64,000 nt of DNA, taken from NCBI RefSeq assembly GCF_000422465.1, contig NZ_KE383843.1, positions 484,271 through 548,270 on the forward strand, given 5' to 3'. The notes below the pieces were generated by a model. The model was not told where the DNA came from and ran no database searches. It saw nothing but the letters and a program-made list of their open reading frames with translations. This document shows, piece after piece, positions 19,278-29,013 of this stretch. Position 1 is the first letter of the stretch; every line of letters begins with the position of its first letter. Origin of the DNA: Paenibacillus harenae DSM 16969 (GTDB lineage Bacteria > Bacillota > Bacilli > Paenibacillales > Paenibacillaceae). Made by a program: the position numbers and the translations under genes.

Positions 19278-21643
19278 AAAATCGGTGTACCTGCCTTCTC
19301 CTCCGTTTGAAGCGGAATGAGCGCATGCGAAAGCACTTCATCCATATGGCTAACAGGAATAAATTGCAAATCATTGCGCACGCTGTCGGGAATATCCCTC
19401 AAATCCCGTTCATTGTCCTTCGGCAACAGCACCTTACGAATGCCTGCGCGATGCGCGGCAAGCGATTTCTCCTTTAAGCCCCCGATCGGAAGCACGCGTC
19501 CCCGGAGCGTAATTTCACCGGTCATGGCTACTTCCTTGGATACGTAACGCCCGGTAAGCGCCGAGATTAGAGCTGTTGCTATCGTAATGCCTGCGGATGG
19601 CCCATCCTTCGGAATGGCACCTTCCGGAATATGAATATGGATATCGTTTTTCTCGTGGAAACTTGGATCGATACCGAGCTCAACCGCCTTGGAGCGCGTA
19701 TAGCTGAACGCCGCCTGCGCGGATTCCTTCATGACGTCGCCAAGCTTGCCGGTCAACGTCAGCTTTCCGCCGCCCGGCATAACCGTAACCTCGATAACTA
19801 ACGTATCTCCGCCAACCTCCGTCCAGGCAAGGCCGGTAACGGCCCCGATCTGATTCTCGCTTTCGGCAAGCCCGTACCTGAACTTCGAAGGTCCGAGCCA
19901 TTCCTTCAGCAGCTCGCTCTGCACCTCGAGCGTCCCTGGGGTTTCCGTCTCCTCCTGCGATACGAAATACTTGGCCGCCTTCCGGCAAACGGCTGCGATT
20001 TGCTGCTCTAAATTACGCACTCCGGATTCACGCGTGTATTCCCGGATCAGCTGCAGCAGCACCTCTTCCGAGATCCTGAGCTGTTCCTCCGTTAACCCGT
20101 GCTCCTTCTTCTGCTTCGGCAGCAAATAACGCGTCCCGATCTGCAGCTTCTCCAGCTCGGTATAGCCCGGAATATACAGCACCTCCATCCGGTCAAGCAG
20201 CGGACGGGGGATGTTATGAAGCGCATTGGCCGTCGTCACGAACATAACATTCGATAAATCGAACGGCACCTCGACAAAATGGTCGCTAAACGTGCTGTTC
20301 TGCTCCGGATCAAGCACCTCCAGCAGCGCCGAAGCCGGGTCGCCGCGAAAATCCATGGCCATTTTGTCGATTTCATCGAGCAAAAATATCGGATTGGACG
20401 AACCTGCCGTCTTCATGCCCTGGATGATTCTGCCCGGCATCGCGCCAACGTAGGTGCGGCGGTGTCCGCGTATTTCGGCTTCATCCCGCACGCCGCCGAG
20501 CGAGATCCGCACAAATTTGCGTCCTAGCGATTTGGCGATAGAGCGCGCAAGCGACGTTTTACCGACGCCCGGAGGCCCAACCAGGCAAAGGATCGGACCT
20601 TTCAGCTTCTTGACGAGCTGCTGCACGGCCAAATACTCCAGCACGCGCTCCTTCGGCTTCTCGAGTCCGTAATGATCCTCGTTCAAAATCGCTTCCGCCT
20701 TGCTGATGCTCAGGTCATCCTCCGTCATCTTGTTCCACGGCAGTGACAGCAGCCAATCGATGTAATTCCGAATGACGCCGCCTTCCGCCGACGTAGAAGG
20801 CATTTTCTCGAGACGGTCGATTTCCTTTTCGATCTTCTCCTTCACCTGTTCCGGAACGCCCGAATCGGACAGCTGGCCCCGCAGCTCTTCCACTTCTCCG
20901 GCCCGGCCTTCCTTCTCGCCAAGTTCCTTCTGGATCGCCTTCATCTGCTCCCGCAAATAATATTCCTTCTGCGTCTTCTCCATCTGCTTCTTGACCCGCT
21001 GGTTGATCTTGCGTTCAAGCTCGAGCACTTCCCGCTCGTTGTTCAAAATATCAAGCAGTTTCTCCAGACGTTTCCCCACATCGATAGTCTCGAGAATTTC
21101 CTGCTTATCTTTAATTTTGAGAGACAGATGGCTTGTGATGACGTCGGCGAGCCGGCCGGGTTCTTCAATATCCGATACCGCAGCAAGCGTCTCCGGCGTA
21201 ACCTTCTTGGATAAGGAAATGTAATGCTCGAATTGATTCAGGACGGAGCGCATCAGCGCATCCACCTCCGGATCATCCGTCTCCAGCTCAGGAAGTTCCT
21301 TCACCGACACCTCATAAAATTCATCATTCGGCAAATAATCCACAATCTCTGCGCGAACGACACCTTCCACTAACACCCGGATCGTACCGTTCGGAAGCTT
21401 GAGCATCTGCCTAACTTTTGCAATGGTACCGACCTTATATATATCCTCCTGCGTCGGCTCCTCGATGTTCACCTCTGATTGTGAACAAAGCAATATCATA
21501 TGATCTTCGACCATCGAGCGCTCCAGCGCCTGCACCGATTTGTCCCTACCCACATCAAGGTGGAGCACCATGCTGGGATAAACGAGTAGCCCTCTCAGCG
21601 GAAGCAGGGGCAGCCGACGACCCTTCGATTTACCAGGTCCCAC
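19274..21643 (-). CDS. lon: ATP-dependent protease LonA
   Basis: LonA unfolds and degrades damaged and regulatory proteins. The 789-residue chain has the N-terminal substrate-binding domain ([16 protein letters not shown]), a coiled-coil middle, and an AAA+ module with Walker [16 protein letters not shown] and Walker [11 protein letters not shown]. The C-terminal protease has the Ser-Lys dyad, with Ser in [10 protein letters not shown] and Lys in [15 protein letters not shown] 21643 is the start, 7 nt after TTGGAGG. No CtsR-type heptad repeat was seen upstream. lonB lies 38 nt upstream in the same direction. Confidence 0.97.
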   Translation of the reverse strand: MGPGKSKGRRLPLLPLRGLLVYPSMVLHLDVGRDKSVQALERSMVEDHMILLCSQSEVNIEEPTQEDIYKVGTIAKVRQMLKLPNGTIRVLVEGVVRAEIVDYLPNDEFYEVSVKELPELETDDPEVDALMRSVLNQFEHYISLSKKVTPETLAAVSDIEEPGRLADVITSHLSLKIKDKQEILETIDVGKRLEKLLDILNNEREVLELERKINQRVKKQMEKTQKEYYLREQMKAIQKELGEKEGRAGEVEELRGQLSDSGVPEQVKEKIEKEIDRLEKMPSTSAEGGVIRNYIDWLLSLPWNKMTEDDLSISKAEAILNEDHYGLEKPKERVLEYLAVQQLVKKLKGPILCLVGPPGVGKTSLARSIAKSLGRKFVRISLGGVRDEAEIRGHRRTYVGAMPGRIIQGMKTAGSSNPIFLLDEIDKMAMDFRGDPASALLEVLDPEQNSTFSDHFVEVPFDLSNVMFVTTANALHNIPRPLLDRMEVLYIPGYTELEKLQIGTRYLLPKQKKEHGLTEEQLRISEEVLLQLIREYTRESGVRNLEQQIAAVCRKAAKYFVSQEETETPGTLEVQSELLKEWLGPSKFRYGLAESENQIGAVTGLAWTEVGGDTLVIEVTVMPGGGKLTLTGKLGDVMKESAQAAFSYTRSKAVELGIDPSFHEKNDIHIHIPEGAIPKDGPSAGITIATALISALTGRYVSKEVAMTGEITLRGRVLPIGGLKEKSLAAHRAGIRKVLLPKDNERDLRDIPDSVRNDLQFIPVSHMDEVLSHALIPLQTEEKAGTPIL

Positions 21644-21680
21644 ACCAGCACCTCCAAATGTTAACGTCTATCCCATTTTA

Positions 21681-23384
21681 TCATTCTACGGAATCAGCCT
21701 GCAAATAGGTAACGCTCGGCGTGACAAATATCTCATTGCCGACCGGCGCCTCCACCTGATCCGGCAGCACCCCGGCAGCCGGAAATACGTGTCTGAACAC
21801 CTCTTCTACCCGTTCTACGGGGATGACTTGAAGACCTTCCAGATCGGCGAATATGGCCTGCCAGTTCTCTCGCGGAATGATGACCTGCTTGGCTCCGGCC
21901 TGGAATGCCGCTTCGACTTTAGCCAGAACGCCGCCAACCGGCTTCACGTTGCCGTGAATGCCCACTTCGCCCGTCATAGCCAGCTTATTATCGATCGGCA
22001 GCCCTTTAATGGCCGACGTAATTGCCGTTGCCATCGCAATGCCCGCGGAAGGACCGTCGATCGGCGTCCCGCCGGGAAAATTAATGTGCAAATCGAAATC
22101 CTGCGGATTGAGGCCGACACGGCGAAGCACCGTAAGCACGTTTTCAACGGAACCTTTGGCCATGCTTTTGCGCCTGAGCGTCCTGGAGCCTCCGCCCAGC
22201 TCTTCTTCGTCGACAACGCCGGTGATCGTAAATTGCCCCTGCCCTGCAGCCGCCGGAATGGCGCTCACCTCGATTTCAAGCAGCGTCCCCATATTAGGTC
22301 CATAAACGGCAAGGCCGTTCACAAAGCCGATCTGAGGAGCCTCAGGCACCTTACGGTCCGGACGAGGCGGAATTTGGCTGCTGTTGACGACCCACTCAAT
22401 ATCGGCTGCGGTAATCCGTTCCCGTTTCTCCGACAAAGCTACCCCGGCGGCCAACTGAATAACATTAACCGCTTCACGGCCGTTCGTCGCATACTTCTTC
22501 ACGACGTCAATCGCTTCGGGACAAGGTGCAAAGCCGATCTTTTTAACCGCATTTTCCGCGACCAAGCCGATCTCGCCGGCAAGCAGCGGACGGAAGAACA
22601 CTTCCATGCAGCGGGAACGGATTGCCGGCGGAATTTCTTGCGGCGAACGCGTCGTAGCGCCGACAAGGCGGAAATCCGCGGGCAGGCCGTTTTGAAAAAT
22701 ATCGTGAATATAAACCGGAATGTTCGCATCCTCCGAATTGTAATAAGCACTCTCCAAAAAAACCTTGCGGTCTTCGAGTACTTTTAACAATTTATTCATT
22801 TGCACCGGATGCAATTCACCAATTTCATCGATAAATAAAATACCGCCATGCGCTTTCGTAACGGCGCCCGGCTTCGGCTGCGGAATTCCGGCGACGCCCA
22901 TCGCGCCGGCGCCTTGATATATCGGATCGTGAACCGAGCCGATCAATGGATCCGCGATGCCCCGTTCATCGAATCGGGCCGTGGTTGCGTCGATCTCCGT
23001 AAATTTCGCTTCCGGCAAAAAGGGCGAGGACGGGTTTTTCTTCGCCTCCTCCAGCACGACCCGCGCGGCAGCCGTCTTCCCTACTCCCGGCGGCCCATAT
23101 ATGATAACGTGCTGCGGGTTTGCGCTGCAAAGCGCAGCCTTCAAAGCACGCAGCCCGTCGCGCTGGCCGACGATATCCTGCATCGCCTGCGGTCTCGTCT
23201 TCTCCGCCAGCGGCTTTGTGAGCGATACCGACCGCAGCTTGCGCAGCTTATCCATCTCTTTGCGCGATTCCCGGTCCACCGCAGAGCGGTTCGTCTTCTG
23301 GTTGCGTAGCAAATTCCAAAAGTAAAGGCCAATCACGACAGCAAAAAACACTTGAATCAACATTAATACAACACTCAAACTCAT
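21681..23384 (-). CDS. lonB: ATP-dependent protease LonB
   Basis: LonB is the second, membrane-associated Lon of spore formers; in B. subtilis it acts in the forespore. The N-terminus has one hydrophobic segment (LSVVLMLIQVFFAVVIGLYF), then an AAA+ domain with [16 protein letters not shown] and FIDEIGELHPVQMNK. The Lon protease domain carries Ser in PIDGPSAGIAMA and Lys in GGVLAKVEAAF. ATG 23384 is chosen because GAGAGGAG stands 9 nt before it; the upstream GTG (23408) precedes that site. The product is 567 residues. lonB-lonA-ysxC is the usual Bacillales order. Confidence 0.94.
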   Translation of the reverse strand: MSLSVVLMLIQVFFAVVIGLYFWNLLRNQKTNRSAVDRESRKEMDKLRKLRSVSLTKPLAEKTRPQAMQDIVGQRDGLRALKAALCSANPQHVIIYGPPGVGKTAAARVVLEEAKKNPSSPFLPEAKFTEIDATTARFDERGIADPLIGSVHDPIYQGAGAMGVAGIPQPKPGAVTKAHGGILFIDEIGELHPVQMNKLLKVLEDRKVFLESAYYNSEDANIPVYIHDIFQNGLPADFRLVGATTRSPQEIPPAIRSRCMEVFFRPLLAGEIGLVAENAVKKIGFAPCPEAIDVVKKYATNGREAVNVIQLAAGVALSEKRERITAADIEWVVNSSQIPPRPDRKVPEAPQIGFVNGLAVYGPNMGTLLEIEVSAIPAAAGQGQFTITGVVDEEELGGGSRTLRRKSMAKGSVENVLTVLRRVGLNPQDFDLHINFPGGTPIDGPSAGIAMATAITSAIKGLPIDNKLAMTGEVGIHGNVKPVGGVLAKVEAAFQAGAKQVIIPRENWQAIFADLEGLQVIPVERVEEVFRHVFPAAGVLPDQVEAPVGNEIFVTPSVTYLQADSVE

Positions 23385-23482
23385 ACCTATCCACTCCTCT
23401 CGGGGCACAGTCTACATAATTGGTAGTATTACCCCTTGGAAGAGGGAATAACCGCATCCGCGATTATTTTCCGCAGGCACGT

Positions 23483-23728
23483 TTATTCGGGCAGAAATCC
23501 CGCGTAGGCCAGCCACCTGCCGATGGGGTCTAAGAGCCCCTCCACCAGCGTCACCGGCGTCACCGGCTGCCAATCGAATTTCGAAGAGCCGACCAAATAG
23601 GCGGACCACAGAATCATGGCCGCAAACATCCCGTACTCGCGGTTATGTCCCCGCCTGGCCATCAGCTTGAAGCCTGACCATAGCATCAATAACAACAGAG
23701 CCGCTCCGATGACCGTCGGCATGTCCAA
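23483..23728 (-). CDS. Small two-helix membrane protein, germinant receptor D-subunit candidate
   Basis: The 81-residue product has two hydrophobic segments, VIGAALLLLMLWSGFKLM and GMFAAMILWSAYLVGS, separated by a short basic loop (ARRGHNREY), and a soluble tail. It starts with TTG 23728, 9 nt after AAGGAG. It lies downstream of a complete GerA-type operon on the same strand. Some Bacillus receptors have a small two-helix D subunit encoded next to the A, B and C genes; the size and topology fit this, but sequence recognition is weak and a hairpin separates it from the C-subunit gene. Confidence 0.6.
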   Translation of the reverse strand: MDMPTVIGAALLLLMLWSGFKLMARRGHNREYGMFAAMILWSAYLVGSSKFDWQPVTPVTLVEGLLDPIGRWLAYAGFLPE

Positions 23729-23803
23729 CTATATCCGCTCCTTTCTTACCACATAAGAATTATAAGTTTCCGATGATATCGGAATTTTAAATTCATATTG
23801 GCT

Positions 23804-23860
23804 ATAAAACCTTCCTCTAACCGCGGTCGCTCATCCTCAATAGGCCTTGTTAGAGGTTTT
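23804..23860 (-). terminator. Hairpin after the GerC-type gene
   Basis: On the minus strand CCTCTAAC and GTTAGAGG pair across a 27-nt loop, followed by AAGGTTTTAT. It could end or attenuate the germination operon before the 81-residue gene. Confidence 0.45.
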
Positions 23861-23861
23861 C

Positions 23862-25091
23862 TCATTTTTTCCCTTCCATCAGCCGTTCAACTTGAATCGG
23901 CTCTTTGCTTAAGCCGACGTTCGACAGCGTGACGTTGGCCGTGACCTCGATTTGAATATCCGCAAACACGCTGTCCCAGTCCTTCTCCCATTTGTGCCAT
24001 TGCCTGCGGTATTTGCGGTGGGCCATGTCGGCGAACCCGACGGCATCGGTCTTCAGCCTTTGCACCGCCCTCCAGCCGGATTCCGCGTACGTTACGATCT
24101 CTTTCTCGGCCGCCTTCTCTAGCTCCGCGATCGTTTCCGGGTTGTTCAGATCCTTTGCGCCGCAATCCGTCTGCGTGAGCGAGCCGCTTGATTTAATCTG
24201 CACCTTCACGGACAATTTGCCGTCCTGTAAGGATGGTTTTAGCTTCGTCGTCGAGCTTCCTAGGAAGATGGAAGCACGTTTGGAGGGATCATTCGGACAA
24301 GCCGGGGCAATAAACGATTTGTCCACCGTATTTCTGATAAAGGCGACGCCCAAGCCTTCTTGCCGGGACAACCAGCCGACCATTTTATCTTTTTTGATGA
24401 CGGCGATCCGGCCGAGCCTGATTTTCGACGGCAGCGTCGTTTTCTCGAAAACCTTGAGTGAATCCGTCTCCGTTTTCCCGGATAGATACACCTCCGGCAG
24501 CAGCGTGCTGGCCGAATCGCTGGATAAGCTCATCGCCAGTTCATACATTTTCACTTCCGGCAGCGCCGACAAATATTTTTCTTCCCTGTTGTTGATCTCC
24601 CGGATGCCGTTGCCGGGTATTCGTTCGATCTGCATCAATTGTTCCAAAACATTGCGGGAGTTTCCCCGCGAGATCAGCACGTCGACCGTTTCCCTCGCAT
24701 CCGGATTCCGCAAATACACATCGAGAATTGGGTTTAACCCTCGCCTTGCCGTTTCTTCGCTAATGACGATGACGCGGTTGTGGGCAAAATACAGCTTGCG
24801 GGGGCTTTCCAAATAGCTGCGTGAGTTGGCTTCCCTGATCGTTTTGCCTTTGGTTGAATAGACGATGACCGGCGAGGAGCCGGAGCCTGCGCCCATAATG
24901 CCGATGCCCGACGAGATCGTGGAAGGGATGACGACCTGGAAGGTAACGACCCAATCCTCGCCGTCCCTGTCGATCGATGTCGCCGACGTAATCGCCAGCT
25001 CGTTCAATTCGATGCGGTCCCAGCAACCGGTCAGCATAAACAGGCATAAGGCCATAACGGCAACGGATCGGGCAGTGCGCTTGGCCGTCAT
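23862..25091 (-). CDS. Ger(x)C family germination lipoprotein (C subunit)
   Basis: The C subunit of GerA-type nutrient receptors is a lipoprotein in the spore inner membrane. The 409-residue product has a signal peptide ending in the lipobox LTGCWDRIELN (Cys23), the early AITSATSIDRDGEDW segment, and three domains ending in the WDSVFADIQIEVTANVTLSN stretch of the family. Its ATG overlaps the stop of the B-subunit gene by 4 nt. All four receptor genes here overlap in this way, so they should be made together in the forespore. Confidence 0.92.
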   Translation of the reverse strand: MTAKRTARSVAVMALCLFMLTGCWDRIELNELAITSATSIDRDGEDWVVTFQVVIPSTISSGIGIMGAGSGSSPVIVYSTKGKTIREANSRSYLESPRKLYFAHNRVIVISEETARRGLNPILDVYLRNPDARETVDVLISRGNSRNVLEQLMQIERIPGNGIREINNREEKYLSALPEVKMYELAMSLSSDSASTLLPEVYLSGKTETDSLKVFEKTTLPSKIRLGRIAVIKKDKMVGWLSRQEGLGVAFIRNTVDKSFIAPACPNDPSKRASIFLGSSTTKLKPSLQDGKLSVKVQIKSSGSLTQTDCGAKDLNNPETIAELEKAAEKEIVTYAESGWRAVQRLKTDAVGFADMAHRKYRRQWHKWEKDWDSVFADIQIEVTANVTLSNVGLSKEPIQVERLMEGKK

Positions 25092-26191
25092 GAGACCGCC
25101 TCCTCCGCATTAGACTTGCGTTTCGTTAAGAGCAGGCCAATCCAGATTAAGAAAAAGAGGGCATAATTGTTTATGATTTTGTATACGGTTAGCGATTTGA
25201 AAACAAATTCGTTCACGGCTCCGTTCCTTGGCCACGAATAGAGCGCTATCGCGGTAACGAGAAGGCAGGTGGCGACATATAGACCGTTATGGGACCGCAA
25301 TCGGAAGGAATAGAGAACCATCTGATTGAAGCAGAACAAAAAAACCGAGACTTTTGTAAACATCGAAGCCATCCACGCCATGATCAAGATGAAGTCGATC
25401 CGTTCGACGAATTCCCCGATTTGGACGGTTCCGAGCGCGGCAAAAACCGGGTAGGTCAGCGAAGGGACCAGTTTGGCCCCTAGTACGGCCAGGGTGATCG
25501 CGATGATGAGGCAGTAGAATACCGTGGCCATCATAGCCCCCCATATCGCCGCTTTGCCGCCGTACGCGGAAGCCTTCATGTAGGGCATGAGCAGCAGAAC
25601 GACGGTTATATCGGTCAGCCAGCCGACCGGAGGCACAGATGCGGTCAATTGCTCCAAAGGCGTCGTTTCAAAAACGGGCAAAAAATGGTTCCAATCGTAT
25701 TGGCCCCAAAGTAAAAAGATGTTCATGCCCAAAAACAGTATGGAGACAAACAAGACAAAAAAAGAAACGCGTCCCATCACCTCGACCCCTTGGGCGAATA
25801 TGTAAACGGCAACGAACGTGATGAGCAGCGCGATGACGGCCAGAGGCGTCGTCATGATAAATTGCTCGGAAATAAAATTCGCGAACTGTCTGACGACAGA
25901 TGCCGAGCTTATCAAATAGTAGGCGCTGAAGATGAGGGCGATTCCTGTCGCAGCAGCCTTTCCGAAGCTGCTCTCCAAACATTCCATCAATGGCTTGCCG
26001 TTATTTCGGCGGCAAATGCCGCTTATAATATAGATGAGCGGAAGGATGAAGAGAAACGAAAGCAGCGGCGAAAACCAACCGTCCTGCTTCACCATCAGGA
26101 TCACTTGGTTTGGAATAACCATAATCGCGCTAGGGGTAACGGCATTCACGATAATCGCCGTTGCCTGGAGGACCGAAATTCGCTGATTCAT
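25088..26191 (-). CDS. GerAB/ArcD/ProY family germination permease (B subunit 2)
   Basis: The B subunit is an APC-type membrane protein thought to bind the germinant. The 367-residue product has about ten hydrophobic segments, beginning with QRISVLQATAIIVNAVTPSA and ending in YKIINNYALFFLIWIGLLL. It overlaps the A-subunit gene upstream and the C-subunit gene downstream by 4 nt each. It is the canonical B position (A-B-C). A second permease of the same family precedes the A gene. Confidence 0.92.
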   Translation of the reverse strand: MNQRISVLQATAIIVNAVTPSAIMVIPNQVILMVKQDGWFSPLLSFLFILPLIYIISGICRRNNGKPLMECLESSFGKAAATGIALIFSAYYLISSASVVRQFANFISEQFIMTTPLAVIALLITFVAVYIFAQGVEVMGRVSFFVLFVSILFLGMNIFLLWGQYDWNHFLPVFETTPLEQLTASVPPVGWLTDITVVLLLMPYMKASAYGGKAAIWGAMMATVFYCLIIAITLAVLGAKLVPSLTYPVFAALGTVQIGEFVERIDFILIMAWMASMFTKVSVFLFCFNQMVLYSFRLRSHNGLYVATCLLVTAIALYSWPRNGAVNEFVFKSLTVYKIINNYALFFLIWIGLLLTKRKSNAEEAVS

Positions 26192-27759
26192 CGATCTCGC
26201 TTCCCTTCTTGGCTGTTATTTCCCTGATTTTCAGCACTTTGCTTGCCGCTTCCTTGTCTCGTAGTCGGCTCCCCCCCGTACATGGAAGGCCGTTTCTTCA
26301 TCGCCCACCAAGGGACGCGGACGAACACGTCCTTCAAATTGCCCGGCACGAGCGGTGATAAAGGCGTAAGATAAGATACGCCGAACGATCGGAGACCGGA
26401 CATATGCGCCAAAATGATCATAAGTCCGGCCATTATTCCGAATAGCCCGAAGGTACCCGCCAAAAACATCATGGCAAAGCGGATAAGCCTGGCCGCACTT
26501 CCCATATTGACCGACGGGATAACAAAGCTGGCGATGGCGGTGAACGACACGACGATAACCATGGCCGCCGATACAAGACCAGCCTGGACCGCGGATTGCC
26601 CGAGCACCAGGGCACCGACGATCGAAATCGCCGAACCGATGATGCGGGGCATTCTGACGCCGGCTTCCCTCAAAATTTCAAAGGTCAGCTCCATGAGCAT
26701 CGCTTCGATCAAAGCAGGAAAAGGAACGCCTTCGCGCTGCGCTGCGAGACTGATTAACAGGGAAGTCGGCAGCATTTCCTGATGGAACGTCGTAATGGCG
26801 ATATAAAGTGACGGTAGCAGCATGGATATGAGGAAAGAGCTCAACCGAATAAGCCTTAGAAAGGACGCAATATCGTACCGTTGGTAATAATCCTCGCTGG
26901 ACTGAAAAAACTTGATGAACGTGACGGGAGCGAGCAGCACGAACGGCGTTCCGTCCACGATAATCGCAAACTGTCCCTCAAGCAGGCCGGCCGCGACCGC
27001 ATCGGGCCTCTCCGTGTTCTGGAAGAGCGGGAACGGCGTAAATGTTTTGTCTTGAATAAATTCCTCGATATAGCCGCTCTCGAGAATGCTGTCCGTATCG
27101 ATCAGGTCCAATCGCCGGTTGACCTCCTGAATCGTCTTCTCTTCGGCGATTCCCCTTATGTATACCACGACGACCGTCGTTTGCGTCCGCTTGCCGATCC
27201 GCTTGTATTCCATGCGCAAATCCGCCGATTTGATCTTGGCGCGGATAAGCGCCGTATTCGTGCGTACGCTTTCGGTAAAACCTTCCTTCGGCCCGCGGAC
27301 GACGGTCTGCGAGCTGGGCTCTTCGACTCCCCGCTTCTCGCTGCCGCCCGTATCAGCGGCGATCACCGTCGCGAACCCGTCCAGCAAAATAACGGAGCAG
27401 CCCTCCAGAATCGCCAGCAGCACATGATCCAAGCTGTTAAGCTGCCGAATGGCTCCTACGGTTATCGAACGCAGCATTAAGGCTTGCAACGGCTCTTCCT
27501 CATACTCGTCCGCGACCGGCTTTAAGCCCTCATCCAGCATGCTCATCATTAGCGTATTGATTGACGCGTCATTCGAAATATCCGAAATATAGACTAAGGC
27601 CGCACGCTTGTTCCGCAGCACTTGAAACCGCCTGATCACGATGTCCGGCTCCGTGCCAAGCTCCCCGGAAAGCCATTTTATATTCGCATCCAAATCGTTG
27701 GACAAAGCCTTCACAGCATCAGAGCCGGATTCGTTTCCGCTCTTTGGGGATTCGCTCAC
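26188..27759 (-). CDS. GerA-family germination protein (A subunit)
   Basis: The A subunit of a nutrient germinant receptor, 523 residues. The soluble N-terminal part holds the family segments VLRNKRAALVYISDI and EGCSVILLDGFATVI. GPKEGFTESVRTNTALIR follows, then EQFIQDKTFTPFP-like sequence with LLEGQFAIIVDGTPFVLLAP. The C-terminal half has several membrane segments (FLISMLLPSLYIAITTF, VVSFTAIASFVIPSV). The last ~30 residues are polar (Gly/Gln/Ser-rich). It overlaps the neighbouring permease genes on both sides by 4 nt. Confidence 0.95.
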   Translation of the reverse strand: MSESPKSGNESGSDAVKALSNDLDANIKWLSGELGTEPDIVIRRFQVLRNKRAALVYISDISNDASINTLMMSMLDEGLKPVADEYEEEPLQALMLRSITVGAIRQLNSLDHVLLAILEGCSVILLDGFATVIAADTGGSEKRGVEEPSSQTVVRGPKEGFTESVRTNTALIRAKIKSADLRMEYKRIGKRTQTTVVVVYIRGIAEEKTIQEVNRRLDLIDTDSILESGYIEEFIQDKTFTPFPLFQNTERPDAVAAGLLEGQFAIIVDGTPFVLLAPVTFIKFFQSSEDYYQRYDIASFLRLIRLSSFLISMLLPSLYIAITTFHQEMLPTSLLISLAAQREGVPFPALIEAMLMELTFEILREAGVRMPRIIGSAISIVGALVLGQSAVQAGLVSAAMVIVVSFTAIASFVIPSVNMGSAARLIRFAMMFLAGTFGLFGIMAGLMIILAHMSGLRSFGVSYLTPLSPLVPGNLKDVFVRVPWWAMKKRPSMYGGEPTTRQGSGKQSAENQGNNSQEGKRDR

Positions 27760-28856
27760 TCCGCATGCTCCTTTGCAGCCAGTCTGTTCTTAAAGGCGAC
27801 GATCATGACCAACATAATCGGAAATACTATTTGAAACAGCGGAAAATGGTACTTCAAGTTATAGCGAAATCCGAACCAAATATGCTCCATGTAATTCCTA
27901 AACAAGAAGGAGCCTCCGAAAATGATGCCTCCCGCAAGCAGGATCGCCGTTTTATTAGAAAGCTTCATCAAGTACCGTATTCCGAGCACGGCGCCTAAAT
28001 AGTAGGATGTCAGCTTGAACATGACGCCCGTGAACAGGAGAAGCGCTACAAGCGGGTCGATCCGCTCCAGTACTCTGGCCGCTTCGATGGAACTTGTAAG
28101 CTGCATGAGCGGAACACTTACAACAGGCGCCAGCTTGCCCATTCCCGCTACGATAAGCAGATTCGTGAGCGTAATGAAGAGTCCGGAAATCAGGTAGCAT
28201 TTCACAGCGATCGCCGTAACCGCGTTCCGGTTGTCGGCATATTTCCAAAACATGAGGAACAACACGAGCTCGCCGAACGGAAACGACACCGTCTCGGGAA
28301 AAGCCGCGTCCCATACCGGTTTAATCCCTTCATCCAATACGGGCATGATATTTTCAAGGTTGAGCAGGCCGGTACCGGCCATAAGCAGAAACAATAAGGC
28401 ATAAATGACGATGACGATCGGAATCGTAAATTCCGCCATCCGGAAAAAAACGGCCACGCCGCCGAGAATCGATAATCCCGCCGTTACGCAAATCAGAAGC
28501 ATAACCGCGGCCAGCGGCGTTTGCGGAAGCAGGTAAATGAGGCTCAAATCACCGAATTCCCGTACGTTTCGTATCGATTTATAGCAAAAATACAGAACGT
28601 AGCAGACGGAGACGAGATAGCCCGCAGGTTTACCCAAATACTTCATTATGATTTCGAATAAATGCATGTCCGGTTCGTATCGGTATAAAACGAGATTGAC
28701 TCCCCATAACAACGCAAGCCCGCACAGCATTCCGATAAAAACAGACAGCCATGCATCTTTGCCCGCTTCGCTAGCCAGCAAAAACAAAGGGGAGCTGCCG
28801 ATCAAAAACAATACGATCATCGATCCAAGCTGATTAAGGCTGATCCGCTCCATCAT
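27756..28856 (-). CDS. GerAB/ArcD/ProY family germination permease (B subunit 1)
   Basis: This is a second B-type permease, first gene of the receptor operon. With the start at ATG 28856 or the adjacent ATG 28853 (MERISLNQLGSMIVLFLIGS) it has about 366 residues, the family norm; the longer open frame upstream lacks a ribosome site. About ten hydrophobic segments are visible, including LGSMIVLFLIGSSPLFLL and AVLGIRYLMKLSNKTAILLA. Receptors with duplicated B subunits are known in spore formers. Two permeases may widen or modulate germinant recognition; this is inference. Confidence 0.9.
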   Translation of the reverse strand: MMERISLNQLGSMIVLFLIGSSPLFLLASEAGKDAWLSVFIGMLCGLALLWGVNLVLYRYEPDMHLFEIIMKYLGKPAGYLVSVCYVLYFCYKSIRNVREFGDLSLIYLLPQTPLAAVMLLICVTAGLSILGGVAVFFRMAEFTIPIVIVIYALLFLLMAGTGLLNLENIMPVLDEGIKPVWDAAFPETVSFPFGELVLFLMFWKYADNRNAVTAIAVKCYLISGLFITLTNLLIVAGMGKLAPVVSVPLMQLTSSIEAARVLERIDPLVALLLFTGVMFKLTSYYLGAVLGIRYLMKLSNKTAILLAGGIIFGGSFLFRNYMEHIWFGFRYNLKYHFPLFQIVFPIMLVMIVAFKNRLAAKEHAE

Positions 28857-28952
28857 CCTCCCACCTTCTCGTCCCTGCGCTAGGTATCCGTTATCTTCCC
28901 CCCGAAGGTGGGAATTTATGCATCTTTTACCGTGAATTAGCGGACATGATGA

Positions 28953-29001
28953 CAAAAAAAAGAGACTTGTTCTCGTCCAATGGACGCAACAAGTCTCTTT
29001 A
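28953..29001 (-). terminator. ispG terminator
   Basis: On the minus strand AGAGACTTGTT and AACAAGTCTCT form a perfect 11-bp stem, followed by TTTTTTTTGTC. It lies just after the ispG stop and before the germination operon. Confidence 0.9.
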
Positions 29002-29013
29002 TCTAAATGGATA

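Noticed and set aside
21789-22787. 332-residue plus-strand frame opposite lonB
   Set aside because: No start signal or motifs; it is covered by the LonB protease and AAA+ coding region.
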